NCBI GenBank assembly: GCA_025175895.1
Contig: CM046003.1
Span: forward strand, 31,269,245-31,333,244
Length of the DNA stretch: 64,000 nt
DNA from: Wurfbainia villosa
Taxonomy: Eukaryota > Streptophyta > Magnoliopsida > Zingiberales > Zingiberaceae
Direction: 5' to 3'
Shown: piece by piece, positions 11,876-22,354 of the stretch
How positions within the stretch are numbered: position 1 is the first letter of the stretch
How the letters are laid out: every line of letters begins with the position of its first letter
Notes under the pieces: generated by a model
Seen by the model: the letters and a program-made list of their open reading frames with translations, nothing else
Told to the model about the DNA's origin: nothing
The model's database searches: none
Position numbers and translations under genes: made by a program

Positions 11876-13266
11876 TTCGTCCGACACGTAGAGAGACACG
11901 AGGTACACACTCCGATCGGCTCCGATGACAAATCGAGGAACAGGGTAAATTACCCATTACCTTTTGTAAGAGAGATGGTCATCCTATCGGGCAAAATACA
12001 ACTTCTTTTATGACAGAGTTAGATCTGTCAATTGAGAAGATCTCTCTCCTACAAGCTAAGAGTTGGAAGCATATTCCCGTGGACAATAAACAGATGATAT
12101 ATGACCGATTATCAGTAAGTATGAGTAATTTGATATTTATATAATTAGCCATCATTCGTTAATAAATTTCAATATTGGTATTTTTCAGGTTACTTTCGAT
12201 ATCAGTTTTGCTGAGGAGGCAACGTCGATAAAAAAGGAGATCAAAAGATTAATGAGTGCAAGGTACAGAGACAATATAAATAAGATGTACACTCATTATA
12301 AGAGCCTACTGCATCTTCCCCTACTAAGCGCCGGCATCATATGCCGATCGAGTTTTGTGAGACACGGGAAGATTGGAACTATATGTGCGATTTGTTTGAA
12401 TCAGAGAAATTTCAGGTAACTCAATCTACCAATTATCTGTGTTATATAAAAATTAAAATATCTGTTCTATAACTCATGCTTTATGTTTTATTTTAACAAA
12501 TTTTTATATTGTAGACATGATCAGCAACAAATGGCCAAAATCGATCGCAACTACCATATACCCATCGAGGTGGCTCAAAATCATTCATTCAATACAGTTA
12601 TGACGGTGTAAGTACAAGCTTTATAGTTACAGTATATTGTTTGTTATTTTTAATGTTAACACATTATAACATTTTTCATACTGATCAGTCACAGAAAAAA
12701 GATGGGATTACTGTCTTTAATACCACCCATTATAGCTCGTCAAAAGGATGGAGTGGGGAGAGAGCCGAGGTTGTATATTTAGTAAAGTTGTTTTTAAATT
12801 TGTATAATTCTTTTTAAACATATTAATAATATGTTTGTTATTCTTAGGGTGATATGGTGAGAATGCGAGATGAGCATATTCAATCACAAGAAATCGAAGA
12901 TAACATCGATGCAGTCCAGATTGTAGATCAGGTTTGTCATCAAGTCCTCGGTGTTCGTTCTGGATATATTAGAGGACTTGGAAGTGGGCCAAAACCAGTT
13001 AGATCCACTTGTTCGGATGTCAACTCTTCATCCAGATTAACTAACGTAGCACTACGTGAAAAACTTGAGTCCACCGAGCAACGATTAGAAGGGACACAAG
13101 AGGAGCTAACAAATACTAGAGTTCAATTAGCTAACACCTAAGATGAGTTGGCATCAATGAGATCAAGACAAGATATGTTTGAAGCAATTCTGAATCGACT
13201 TGCACTTGGAGCTTTACAATCATTGATACATGAGTCATCTTCAACTCCACCTCCTCCTCCATCTTA
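11876..13266 (+). pseudogene. CACTA second gene (Transposase_24-like), at least five exons
   Basis: Exons inferred from GT/AG borders and motifs: about 11876-12114, 12189-12415, 12515-12607, 12689-12769 and 12848-13266. The second exon ends in 'EDWNYMCDLFESEKFQ', matching the family's 'DWE.LCD.F.S.EFQ' core. The third carries 'RGGSKSFIQYSYDG', the usual '(S/G)GSKSF' block. The fourth gives 'GWSGERAE'. The last has 'VLGVRSGYIRGLGSGPKP', the strongly conserved 'SGY.RGLG.GPKP' signature, then a coiled coil and a short Pro/Ser tail. Upstream exons may lie left of the 4766-11774 insertion. A TGA at the start of exon 3 and a TAA at 13139-13141 inside the coiled coil show decay. The presumed role is DNA binding and accessory transposition functions. 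Confidence 0.75.
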
Positions 13267-13540
13267 GAGTTGTTGAACATTTCTACTTGGAGTTAGTGAA
13301 ATAGTGAACTTGATTGTTTTTGAATTTAGAGACTATGAATTTGTGAAATTGGAAGTTTTGGACTTAAAGTTTGGTTTCTACTTATGTATTTCAGATTAAG
13401 TTATGTTAGTTGTGGTTAAATGTAATTGTTGTTAAAAATTTTGAGTTGTATGTTGTTAAGTTATGTGTTGAAATTAATTGTGTGATTGATATTATATTAC
13501 AGGATATCGAATACAAATTAAATGAATTCTGAAAATCTGT
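13267..13540 (+). other. CACTA 3' untranslated stretch
   Basis: AT-rich sequence after the stop of the CACTA second gene. No other gene or structured feature is seen. Confidence 0.5.
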
Positions 13541-14170
13541 ATTTTCATGGTTAGCGATGATTTTTTTCCATTTCATCGCTAACCGTCGATACACAGCATC
13601 AGAATTTTTAGGGTTAGCAACGAAATTTTTAATATTGTCGCTAACTTTTTGAGTATCAGTCGTCTGTGCAAATTACGCAGTCGCCTGTTATAGGATATTC
13701 ACGATGAATTATATTAAATTTCGTCGCAAATGATTCACTCGACTGGCCAGTCGATTAAAAAAATATTATGTGGCTGGCAAAATTATGGACAGTCGACTGC
13801 TTTCCTCCATCAATCAACTGCTAATAGCGATGAAATGAATATATTTCATTGCAAACCCATTAGTCGATTGGCCAGTCGACTAAAAAAATATTCTGTGGCT
13901 AGACAAATAATAAATAGTCGACTGTTTTTTTGCTTTAGTCGACTGATTGTTAGCGACGAAATTGATTTTGTTCGTCGCCAATATCAATGATTTTCCTCTT
14001 TCTGATATTCTAGATTTAGTGACAAAAATCTTATTTTTTGCGATGTTTTTTCCATCGTCGTTAATATTAACGATGAAAAATGAAAATTTCATCGCTAATG
14101 TTTCTTAGTGACAAGCTTATTACGACGATTCTAGCGATGAAATATTATCGTCATTAATATTATTTAGCGA
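13541..14170 (+). repeat. CACTA 3' subterminal repeat region
   Basis: Short motifs in both orientations fill this span: GCGATGAAA / TTTCATCGC(TAAC), GACGAAA and the palindromic CAGTCGACTG with variants (13735-13790, 13862-13935). The segment 13730-13800 matches 19310-19375 in inverted orientation. Such arrays are transposase-binding regions in CACTA elements. No intact terminal repeat could be placed. Confidence 0.65.
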
Positions 14171-14975
14171 TGAATATTATAAATGCTAACAGTAATTGAT
14201 TAATGAGTTCTACGTATAAATTCACACCTAATAATACAAATCTACAATGAGTACGTCAATTAAGTCACTTTAATAAGTTTGTTGGCAAATGATAAATTCG
14301 TATATATCATTAAATTAATATATGTAAGCTCACCAAATGAAGAACAAAATCCAACATATCTTGTTTTTGCTTGTTATTATTATTTTCTTTTGGTAAAAAA
14401 TTTCTCCATCTTTAAAAGATATATGAGAAGAAGAAAATATTATGCAAATTCAGAAGTGACTCGTAACCACATTACATTGGCACGCTAACATTTGTATTCT
14501 TGTTTGTGCTTATTTCTATTTCTATTGTATTAGATTTATCAATTTTTCATTAGATAAATTTGTAGAAAATTCATATGCATCAACTAAAGAAGATCATAAT
14601 AAAGTTCTAAAAGGATTTTAGTACATATCTTATTATATCTTTATTTTCTTTCAAGATATATGGAGATCATTTAATTAGGAGTTTCTCAAATCTTACATAT
14701 ATTTGACTTATCGATTTTCCATCCTTAAGACAAACTCTGCAATTGATTAATTAGTAAATCTCTTATATATTTTTTTTTTTGAATTGTTCATATATTTATT
14801 TAATTCAATTAATTTGTTTTCCTATAGCTCATTTACACTTTTAAAGGGGGTCAATCTATGCATACTGTTCAATTAATTTTCGATACCCATGCTTTGATTT
14901 TTTTTTCTCTTCTTTCTTTTTTTCCTATAATTAATATAATCAAAATGTAATTTAATTGACTTAAATATTTTTTTG
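14171..14975. other. AT-rich low-copy sequence, nothing recognised
   Basis: Very AT-rich, with T runs around 14765-14780 and 14900-14930. No coding or RNA gene signal seen on either strand. Confidence 0.5.
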
Positions 14976-14988
14976 ATGATATAACCTT

Positions 14989-15217
14989 CTGTAAAAATTG
15001 GAAATTTATCCAACTAACAGTCCTCTATCATCCGTCCTAGGGCACTGGCGAGAGAAAGATAAATCACGGGGGGGACAAAGTCCCTTGACACGGTGGCAAG
15101 GCAGGAAGAGATCCATCTGAAGCCAGGGGAGATTTTAGATCCCTCATCCGGAATCGAACCCTGCCCATTCTATAAAAAAATACTCTGTCTTACCACCGCA
15201 TCATCCCTGTGGAGACA
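14989..15217 (-). mobile_element. tRNA-derived SINE, complete
   Basis: On the minus strand it begins near an A-box-like 'GATGCGGTGGTAAGACAG' followed about 45 bp later by a B-box 'GGGTTCGATTCC', the two parts of a tRNA-type pol III promoter, and then an unrelated body. It is flanked by a perfect 13-bp target duplication, ATGATATAACCTT (14976-14988 and 15218-15230). It sits in the sequence upstream of the amylase gene. It is not a tRNA gene, since it lacks a cloverleaf beyond the two boxes. Confidence 0.88.
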
Positions 15218-15230
15218 ATGATATAACCTT

Positions 15231-16600
15231 ACATAGTTGAATTAGGCACAACTTGATTATTATCGTAGATGACGATGTTATTGTTATGCTATAAATTTGT
15301 TGTCTTATGCTTCAAACTTGTTCAGAACCAAAAATGCCATCCCATTTGCATCAGGAGGGATGGGTTGGATGATGAGATGAAGGAGAAAGCAAAGTAGGCT
15401 TGTGGTAGTGGCCTGTATAACACGAGGGCTAATTACAAAAGATATAATTCTTTGTTTTAGTTGATATTAGGTATTCAGATTTTCGATCCAATTAATTCTG
15501 AGAATGACTCCATCTCATAAAGTTTTCTATTGAATATTGTCAAAATAACTTGTGAAGTGTTCACAACGGATGATCCAGTAGTCCAACATTCTAATTAAAA
15601 TTTGTCATTTCATTTGGGAAATTTTTTTTTACAAATACGTCTCAATATATTGGAATTGAACTGAAAATGATTTAAAGATTGCATGGACATTCTACTACAA
15701 AAGATATAATTCCTAGCTAAGACATGATGATGATTTTTTTGTTTTGATAATTCAGATGACTTGGCTATTTTTGTGGTGGACGATTCGACTCTGTGTAAAT
15801 TTTTTTAATCGACCATCAAAGTAATCTGAATAGCATAGATATGACCAAAAATACAAGTAGTAGAAGCTCCTTTAAAGGTCCTCTGTGATTTATCTTCCTC
15901 ACAATAGCCATGAGACAGATCGATGGAGATCCTTAGATTGACGGATTCCAATTTTTGAACTCAAATTCGAAAAATATATAAAAAAATATCTTTAAAGAAA
16001 AATCTAACTCTTATCTTTTACAAAATCATTTAATTATTTTACCGTCACACCGTACCCGGAAAGGCAAGATGACAATTTCTTGTTCAAAAGATGAAGCGTG
16101 CTGGATGGAAGATACTGGCGACCATAAACTGATCATGTCTGCTGCATCCTTGAGTACTATCGGCGTTAGCCATCGTAATTTGTTTCATATGAATGGGTAG
16201 ATGTTCAATTTGCACTGGCAACATTTTTCAAAAGATATTGAGTGGGCAGGGCCAATCATTTTTCAGTCGATTTAACTGAAAGAAAATGACTGGTTAAAAT
16301 ATATATATATAATCGATTTAGAAAGCAGCAAAATTAAGGTTGAATTGAAGCATTTGGAAAGCAGCTTCAAAATTAGCTAAAAACATTTTCAAGGTAAGTA
16401 TTTAATTTTGAACAGAAAATTAGATATAAAGATATCGTTATGATAATTTTTTTAAAATTAAAAAAATGCTTTTGATTTTCTATATTTCTCCTTTCAGTTA
16501 GCAGCAATGGATCCTTCCTTCTTGGCGTGTCCACAAGGAACAGCTAATTACTAAACGTTCGACGTTGACCCAAACTCTATATCGACTACCTCTTTCTGTA
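15231..16600. other. Upstream region of the amylase gene
   Basis: AT-rich intergenic DNA without ORFs or recognised transposons. It is the presumed promoter side of the amylase gene. I did not find the gibberellin-response core TAACAAA or a TATCCAC box in the 300 bp before the gene. Confidence 0.45.
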
Positions 16601-16614
16601 TACTCTATATAAAG
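16565..16614 (+). promoter_or_regulatory. Core promoter of the amylase gene
   Basis: A TATA box, TATATAAAG (16606-16614), lies 41 bp before the ATG at 16655, which implies a very short leader. Upstream at 16565-16570 is TTGACC, a W-box core. Whether WRKY factors act here is inference. Confidence 0.6.
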
Positions 16615-16654
16615 GCAGCCAGGCAGTCTTTTCTCATGAGAAATAATTAAGTTA

Positions 16655-18226
16655 ATGGCGAAGATGAGGAACCATTTTGTTGTTACCTCCTCTTTTTTCC
16701 TGCTTCTGTTTGTTCTCGTTCCTGACATGTCTGTGTCGCAGATTCTCTTCCAGGTACCTACGTACCGATCATACAATTAATCCTCAACTCAATCCGTATA
16801 TACGTAGGTTTCTGTATATATATGTACAATCTTCGACACTGCAGGGTTTCAATTGGGAGTCCTGGAAGCAGCAGGGGGGTTGGTACGACTCTCTGAGGGG
16901 CAAAGTTTCCGACATTGCCAACGCCGGAGTCACCCACGTCTGGCTTCCTCCGCCGTCTCACTCCGTCAGTCAGCCAGGTCTGGCTATCAGTTTGATCTTG
17001 TCTGCATTTTTCTTTAAAAAAAAAACCTTTGAATTGCTCGTGCGTGCGCACTCATCGATCGAGGGATGCGATCGGGCCCTTGGCTGCAGGTTATATGCCG
17101 GGCAAGCTGTACGACCTGGACGCTTCCAAATATGGGAGCCAGGCGGAGCTGAAGGCGCTGGTGGCGGCGTTTCACGACAGAGGAATCAAGTGCGTCGCCG
17201 ACGTCGTCATCAACCATCGGTGCGCCGAAAGGCAAGATGGGAGGGGGATATGGTGCATCTTCGAAGGGGGCACAGACGACGGCCGCCTGGATTGGGGTCC
17301 CCACATGATCTGCCGCGACGACGTGCAGTACTCCGACGGCACCGGCAACCTCGACACGGGCGCCGACTTCCAGGCGGCGCCCGACATCGACCACCTCAAC
17401 TCGCAAGTCCAGCAAGAGCTCTCGGACTGGCTGATTTGGCTCAGGACAGAGATTGGCTTCGACGGGTGGAGGCTCGACTTCGCCAGGGGGTACTCAGCCA
17501 GCGCCGCCAAGGTGTACGTGGACCGCGCCCAGCCAAGCTTCATGGTGGCCGAGATCTGGAACTCGCTGGCCACAGGAAGCGACGGGAAGCCGGCGTACGA
17601 CCAAGACGGGAGCCGGCAGGAGCTGGTCAATTGGGTCCAACAGGTGGGCGGCCCCGCGACGGCATTCGACTTCACCACCAAGGGGATTCTGCAAGCTGCG
17701 GTGGAGAACGAGCTGTGGAGGATGATCGATCCTCAAGGAAAGGCGCCGGGCATGATGGGATGGTCGCCGGAGAAGGCTGTAACTTTCGTCGACAACCACG
17801 ATACCGGTTCCACGCAGAAGCTGTGGCCTTTCCCTTCCGACAAAGTCATGCAAGGCTACGCCTACATCCTCACTCATCCAGGGATCCCCTGCATCGTGAG
17901 CTCTACGTATCCTAGCTAAATCACTCCCATACGATACGATGAATCTCTAATTAAAGTTTTAATTTGTAATGCAGTTTTACGACCACATGTTTGACTGGGG
18001 GTTGGAGAAGGAGATAAGCCAATTGAGCGCGATCAGGACGAGGAACGGAATCCATCCGGCGAGCGCGCTGAGGATATTGACCGCCGAGGCTGACCTTTAC
18101 GTTGCCATGGTGGACGGAAAAGTAATCACGAAGATCGGGTCAAGATACAGCGTCGGCAATCTCATTCCTCCCGGCTTTGACATCGTCGCTTCTGGGAACG
18201 ATTATTGTGTCTGGGAAAAGCATTAA
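16655..18226 (+). CDS. AMY1: Secreted alpha-amylase (GH13, EC 3.2.1.1), four exons
   Basis: Hydrolyses internal alpha-1,4 bonds of starch. Exons 16655-16753, 16845-16977, 17090-17895 and 17975-18226 have GT/AG borders and give 429 residues, close to the roughly 430-440 of family-one plant amylases. Residues 1-28 look like a signal peptide with a hydrophobic core (SSFFLLLFVLV). The mature protein then begins near 'QILFQGFNWESW'. GH13 regions are intact: 'DVVINH' (D115, H120), 'GWRLDFARGY' (nucleophile D207), 'MVAEIW' (acid/base E232) and 'FVDNHDTGS' (D315). Domain B (about 120-180) keeps the 'GGTDDGRLDWGPHMICRDD' calcium-site stretch. The C-terminal beta-domain ends 'DYCVWEKH'. The first ATG in a good position after the TATA box was chosen; a second in-frame ATG lies 9 nt later. 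Coding exons are GC-rich against AT-rich flanks. The symbol denotes the family, not a proven ortholog. Confidence 0.95.
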
Positions 18227-18560
18227 TTAACAATCTCTCTCTCTCTATATATATAAATTACATCATCCATGATAATGAGAGCAGATTAAAGCTTGCAGTT
18301 AATCTTAATCCCCTTAAATAATTATGCTTGTGTGAAATCATTCCGTCGTCGTCTCATGCAGCTGCACGTCGACATCACATGTATGCATCTCGATCGTGCT
18401 CGTCTGTGTCATAGTTTTTCTCAGAAAATTTTAAACATATTAAAACGTACGTCGATTCATCAAACATTGATTTTCTTTTAGATATATTCAAATCCAGTGG
18501 CTAGGAAAAGAGACTTCTTGGAAAAGCACTGTAAAAATTTGTCTCTACATGCTAGGTTTG
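18227..18560 (+). other. 3' flank of the amylase gene
   Basis: Starts with a short CT/TA microsatellite (18232-18256). Probable 3' UTR with AT-rich sequence, but no clear AATAAA signal. No further gene. Confidence 0.45.
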
Positions 18561-18845
18561 GGTTACACCTAAAAATTCTAAAATTCAAACCCTATATTTC
18601 CAAGTCTTATTCTGGTACCCTATCTGACCATTTAGATTGAGACTCTAAATAAAGGTCAAAAATTATTTAAAAGTCATAGTGTTTTATTATACTCTAAAGT
18701 CATAGATTGAGACCCGGCCTAACCCTAATTAACATTTTCAAGTCTCATCATCATACATATACCTAATTACCATTTAGATTGAAACACTAAATGTCAAAAT
18801 TATTCAAAATCCTCATAATTAATACTCGATTTTTTTTTGACACAA

Positions 18846-18880
<35 letters not shown>

Positions 18881-18894
18881 GATTGACAAAAATT
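18561..18894. repeat. Degenerate duplicated segment and (GTAT)n microsatellite
   Basis: The block around 'accatttagattgagactc' (18625) recurs around 18770 ('accatttagattgaaacac'), each followed by a 'tcaaaa.tattc/taaa' stretch, so an old local duplication. A tetranucleotide repeat (GTAT) lies at about 18853-18880. No gene. Confidence 0.55.
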
Positions 18895-19045
18895 ACACTC
18901 TTCTTCATTCTTCTCTACATTGAGCACAAGTGAACTTTAAGTTAGTTTTTCTTGCATGGTTTTATTTAGTTAGGTTGTTTGTTGTCTTTGTTTTGTAGTA
19001 AGGTTTTCTCCTCTATTGTACTATCAATTTGAGTTATACACCCAA
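18895..19045 (+). repeat. Direct repeat, left copy
   Basis: Matches 19577-19735 at about 80 percent by eye ('ttctctacattgagcacaag', 'tttagttaggttgtttg', 'ctcctctattgtacta'). The two copies bracket a CACTA terminus. Confidence 0.6.
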
Positions 19046-19206
19046 CAGAAAAGGCAAATGGAATTAGGTTTAGATTTTTCTTCTATCTTTTCAATTAGGT
19101 TTTCTTAAGTTGTGCACCTAATTTTGCGTCAAGAACATTTATAATATTCTAATCTAATAAAACTCAAAGAGACACTTCAAATTAAGTCTTATCCTCTTGG
19201 TACTCT

Positions 19207-19575
19207 CACTACAAGAAAATTGATATTTAGCGACAAATTTTTTTTATCGCTATTAGCAACGAAAATAATATATATCGTGGTAAACCATCAATCGACTGGT
19301 GTTGCAACACTAGTCGACTGTCTATATTTTGATCGGTCATAGAATATTTTTTATTCGACTGGCCAATCGACTGAAGAGTTAGCGACGAATATATCATATA
19401 TTCATCACTAATATCTTTTATTAGTTGACTATTTTTTTTGTGTGCAGTCGACTGATACGTAGAAATTTAACTTGACATAAAACAATAGTCGACTGGCAGA
19501 AGATACCAGTTGACTGTTCATTACTTTTTAGTGATGAAATCTTTAAAATTCATCGCTAACCGTTGAAATATAATT
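19207..19575 (+). mobile_element. CACTA terminus with subterminal repeats
   Basis: Begins CACTACAAGAAAA, the hallmark terminal sequence of plant CACTA elements. GCGACAAA / GCTAAC motifs and several CAGTCGACTG-like palindromes follow. 19310-19375 is an inverted match to 13730-13800, so this end belongs to the same family as the large CACTA element. No matching right terminus (TTCTTGTAGTG) was found near 19575, so it is a truncated or fossil element. Confidence 0.7.
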
Positions 19576-19576
19576 C

Positions 19577-19734
19577 TCCAGAACCCCTTTTATTCTCCTC
19601 TACATTAAGCACAAGGTGAACTTTAAGCTAATTTTCTTGCAGCGCTCTTTTTAGTTAGGTTGTTTGTTTGCATAAGTTTTTCTCCTCTATTGTACTATAG
19701 GTGAATTTTGAGTTACACACATAACAAAAAAAGG
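19577..19734 (+). repeat. Direct repeat, right copy
   Basis: Partner of 18895-19045. It ends where a truncated LTR begins. Confidence 0.6.
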
Positions 19735-20333
19735 TATTGGTGCAATCGACCCAGGTCACGATTGACCAGACTCAAGTGAACTCGAGTAGTGTTTTGATGT
19801 TTGACAAACGATTTGACAATGGATTAATCATATGGTTGACATAGGCTTGACCATATGAAGTGATAGTTTTATGGGAAGATTGGTGAAGCAATCGGTCTCA
19901 GGTCAAGGTTGACCTAGCTCGAGTGAGACTTGAGGGAAAGTCCAAGTCTTGGGTACTTGGCATGAAAATTCCAAGTATGGGTCTTGGCAATGGTAAAGTC
20001 CAAGTAATTGGTACTTGGCAATTGGAAATTCCAAGCATGGATCTTGACAATGGAAAGTTCAAGTCATAGGTACTTGACAAGGAAAGTAAAAAAGTATAGT
20101 CTTTGTGACATAAGTCCAAGTGTATAGTTTTGGCGGCGTAAAGTCTAAGTGAACTTTGGCAGTGAAAGTCCAAGTATGGATGTTTGACAATTGGAAAGTC
20201 CAAGGGTGTGATATTGGCGGCATAAAGTCCAAGCATGTAGTCTTGACAGCATAAGTCTAATGTTTGGAGCGTAATGTCCAAGTGTTTGTCTTGGCGGCAT
20301 AAGTCCAAATGTACTTTAACAAGGTAGACCTGG
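19735..20333 (+). repeat. Truncated LTR (gag-only copia-type family), left part
   Basis: Starts TATTGGTGCAATCGACCC, the same 5' end as the other LTRs of this family in the window. It carries the U3 array of 'aagtccaag...cttgg' repeats. It stops abruptly at 20333, where the Ty3/gypsy host element starts. The rest is expected beyond that element's 3' LTR, outside the window. Confidence 0.75.
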
Positions 20334-21025
20334 TGATACTGCTATAATATGACTTAGGAGCTAGAAAAAAGAATTATGATTTGTAGGATGAAATCGGAAG
20401 GAAGGATCATGAGGCAGGATATATAATCTAGTCCAGCAAGGCCCGACTCGGGGAAATAGACCAAGTCGGTGAGGTAGCAACTTGGGAAAGGAGAGGAGAT
20501 CCGGTAGTTAGAATGAAACTAGATAGCAACTCAGGAAAGTGAGTCAGGTTGAGGGGCTGGAAACTCAGAAAGTCGAGGTGGGTTATAAGTGCATGTGCTC
20601 GATGGCCAAAACAAGATCATCAAATAGCAACTCAGAGAGCCGATTTCAGTTATGTGCACCTCGGCTTGAAGGACTAGAATGGTGTAGGGAAGCAAGTCGG
20701 GAGAATAAGCTAAATCAATAACAGGACAACTCGGGAAACAGAGCGGAGTTGGGATAGGGATAAGAAGAAGTGACTAGGAGAAAGAAGGGCCCAATGGTAA
20801 GGTAAGGGTAAAAAAATAGGGGAGGATGCTCCCTATTATGCTTTCTCATGAAAATTTGTTACGCGACATAACAAACCAAGACACCTGAAGGACGCCACAG
20901 AAGATTCTTAGTAACTTTCATTCACTAATGTCATATCAACATTATTCTTCAGACTGGGAGGGCCCTCCACGTGGATGGTGATTCGAGGGATTTGTTACGT
21001 GATAGCTGGCTACAGGGGCGGCGAG

Positions 21026-21034
21026 TATAAAAGG
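21026..21034 (+). promoter_or_regulatory. TATA box of the host-element LTR
   Basis: TATAAAAGG inside the LTR, about 440 bp before its end; a likely pol II start for the element RNA. Confidence 0.6.
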
Positions 21035-21082
21035 AAGGAAGGAAGGAAGAAGAGGGGACTTCTGGACTCTTCAACTTTTGGG

Positions 21083-21113
<31 letters not shown>

Positions 21114-21229
21114 GATTGATGCATTTTCTCAACGGGGACTTGCTACTGGAAAAAAAGCATCCAGGACGGAGAAAGAAGGAGGGGGACCATACGAATCTCA
21201 TTTTCTTTTACCTTGTGTAAGCTTCTATC

Positions 21230-21356
21230 TGTAAGAGATTTTCTCCACCTTCGGAAGCACTTCCGAGAAGGAGGTATTATAGTAAAGGTGTCTAGCACCG
21301 GAGCTCACTCTAGAGCTCATTCGTAGAGTAGGAATTTTAATTCTGAACCACGTTAA
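21230..21356 (+). other. Shared LTR hairpin module (Ty3/gypsy copy)
   Basis: Three potential stem-loops in a row: TCGGAA-gcac-TTCCGA (21251-21266), GAGCTC-actcta-GAGCTC (21301-21318) and GAATT-tt-AATTC (21332-21343), then GAACCACGTTAAAT. The primary sequence aligns with 23506-23638 of the copia-type LTR over its whole length. Confidence 0.75.
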
Positions 21357-21465
21357 ATCTCTTGTCATTATTCTTTTCCTAATTTTACTGTTGTGGCTAG
21401 AGAGGGCCCCCGAGCCTCTTTGACATCTTCGTTCCAAATGAGGTAGAAAATCCGTGCTGCATCAG

Positions 21466-21484
21466 TTAGCATCGTCTGTTGGAA
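21466..21484 (+). other. Primer binding site of the host element
   Basis: TTAGCATCGTCTGTTGGAA, a mutated form of the TTGGCGCCGTCTGTGGGAA site seen in many plant Ty3/gypsy elements, 2 nt after the LTR. Confidence 0.7.
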
Positions 21485-21584
21485 CATTTTTGCTGAACAA
21501 GATGTGAAGATGCATTTACAAGAGATCCCTCCTCCTACAGTCTCTTCCGCGGAGGAAACCCCTATCACTTTATTGTCATCCTAG

Positions 21585-22354
21585 TTGAGGGCCATGGTGG
21601 ATATGGCAGTATCTGAAGCTTTGGTGAGGGAAAGGAAGAGGGCGAGATATCTCCATCCCCATTCTAGTGAGCCTTCTCAGAGGGAGCAACCATTTGAAGG
21701 ACCTTCTCATATTCCTCTGCTCGGTCCCCAAGAGACTGAGATATTACCAAGAGAAATGCATGCAGGGGGAGCGTACCAGTATCCTTTCCCGGTGGTGCCA
21801 GCGAGACATGAAGACCAGGGGGAGAGTCATTCTACAAAGGCACCGAAACATTATGAGCTTTGTCCTTTCATTGAATACATAGTGCTAGAGCAACTGTCGA
21901 CACACTTTCGAGCCCCCCAAATAGGGATGTATAACGTCACTTCCGACCCAGAAGAGCATTTGTCTCAATTTGAAGGTGCAGCTGCCCTCCATTGCTATAC
22001 TGACACTCTTAAGTATTAGGCATTCCGCATCACCTTGGCCATCTCCACTCAGAGATGGTTCAAGTCTTTACCTCCTGGTTTTATCACATGTTTTCCTGAT
22101 TTAAAGGGAGTTTTTCTTCAGCAGTTTGCTAGCTGTAAAACATATAAGCATGATGCCTCGATTCTGCTTTATTTAAAACAAGTCCTCAGAGTCTTTAAGG
22201 AGTTACATCCATCACTTCACTGCTACTGCTCGGGAAATACCCTCTGCAATGCCTGATCTCTTGAGGGTCGCTATCCCTCAGGGGTTAAAGGAAGGATCCT
22301 TCCTTAGTTCCTTGCTGAGAAAGTCAGCCATTAGCTATGAAGATCTGCTGGGTC
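21585..22354 (+). pseudogene. gag of the Tat-type element, 5' part
   Basis: Starts about 21585-21594 (MVDMAVSEAL...). The gag core is recognisable by 'YNVTSDPEEHLSQFEGAAAL' and 'QRWFKSLPPGFITCF', with 'FLQQFASCKTYKHDASIL' after it. A stop (22018) and later stops break it. It is cut at 22354 by the three-LTR array and resumes at 42967. Confidence 0.78.

Larger units (their letters stand above)
3931..14170 (+). mobile_element. CACTA (En/Spm-type) transposon, right part, interrupted
   Basis: Two coding remnants typical of plant CACTA elements lie in the same orientation on either side of the inserted element at 4766-11774. On the left is a tail of the TNP2-type transposase gene (DUF4216-like). 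On the right is a multi-exon gene of Transposase_24 type. Right of that, 13540-14170 carries short inverted motifs (GCGATGAAA / TTTCATCGC) as in CACTA subterminal regions. The left end is outside the window and no clean TTCTTGTAGTG terminus was found on the right, so the right border is approximate. Confidence 0.75.
20334..21464 (+). repeat. 5' LTR of the Tat-type host element
   Basis: About 1131 bp, from TGATACTGC to GCTGCATCA (inverted TGAT/ATCA ends). It has a GGAA repeat (21034-21050) and a CT microsatellite (21085-21112). The 3' third (21230-21356) is the hairpin module shared with the copia-type LTRs. The borders rest on the TG/CA ends, the primer site and the junction with the truncated LTR, because the second LTR is not in the window. 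Confidence 0.75.

Noticed and set aside
14100..14112. TTTCTTAGTG as the right terminus of the CACTA element
   Set aside because: It lacks the GTA of TTCTTGTAGTG, and subterminal motifs continue beyond it to about 14170.
15120..15217. tRNA gene suggested by A and B boxes on the minus strand (also near 51100)
   Set aside because: No cloverleaf or acceptor stem. Both are SINEs with 13-14 bp target duplications.
16677..17915. A 412-codon ORF overlapping the amylase gene, Arg/Pro-rich
   Set aside because: It is a shifted frame across amylase introns and GC-rich exons. The amylase frame has all family motifs and splice sites.
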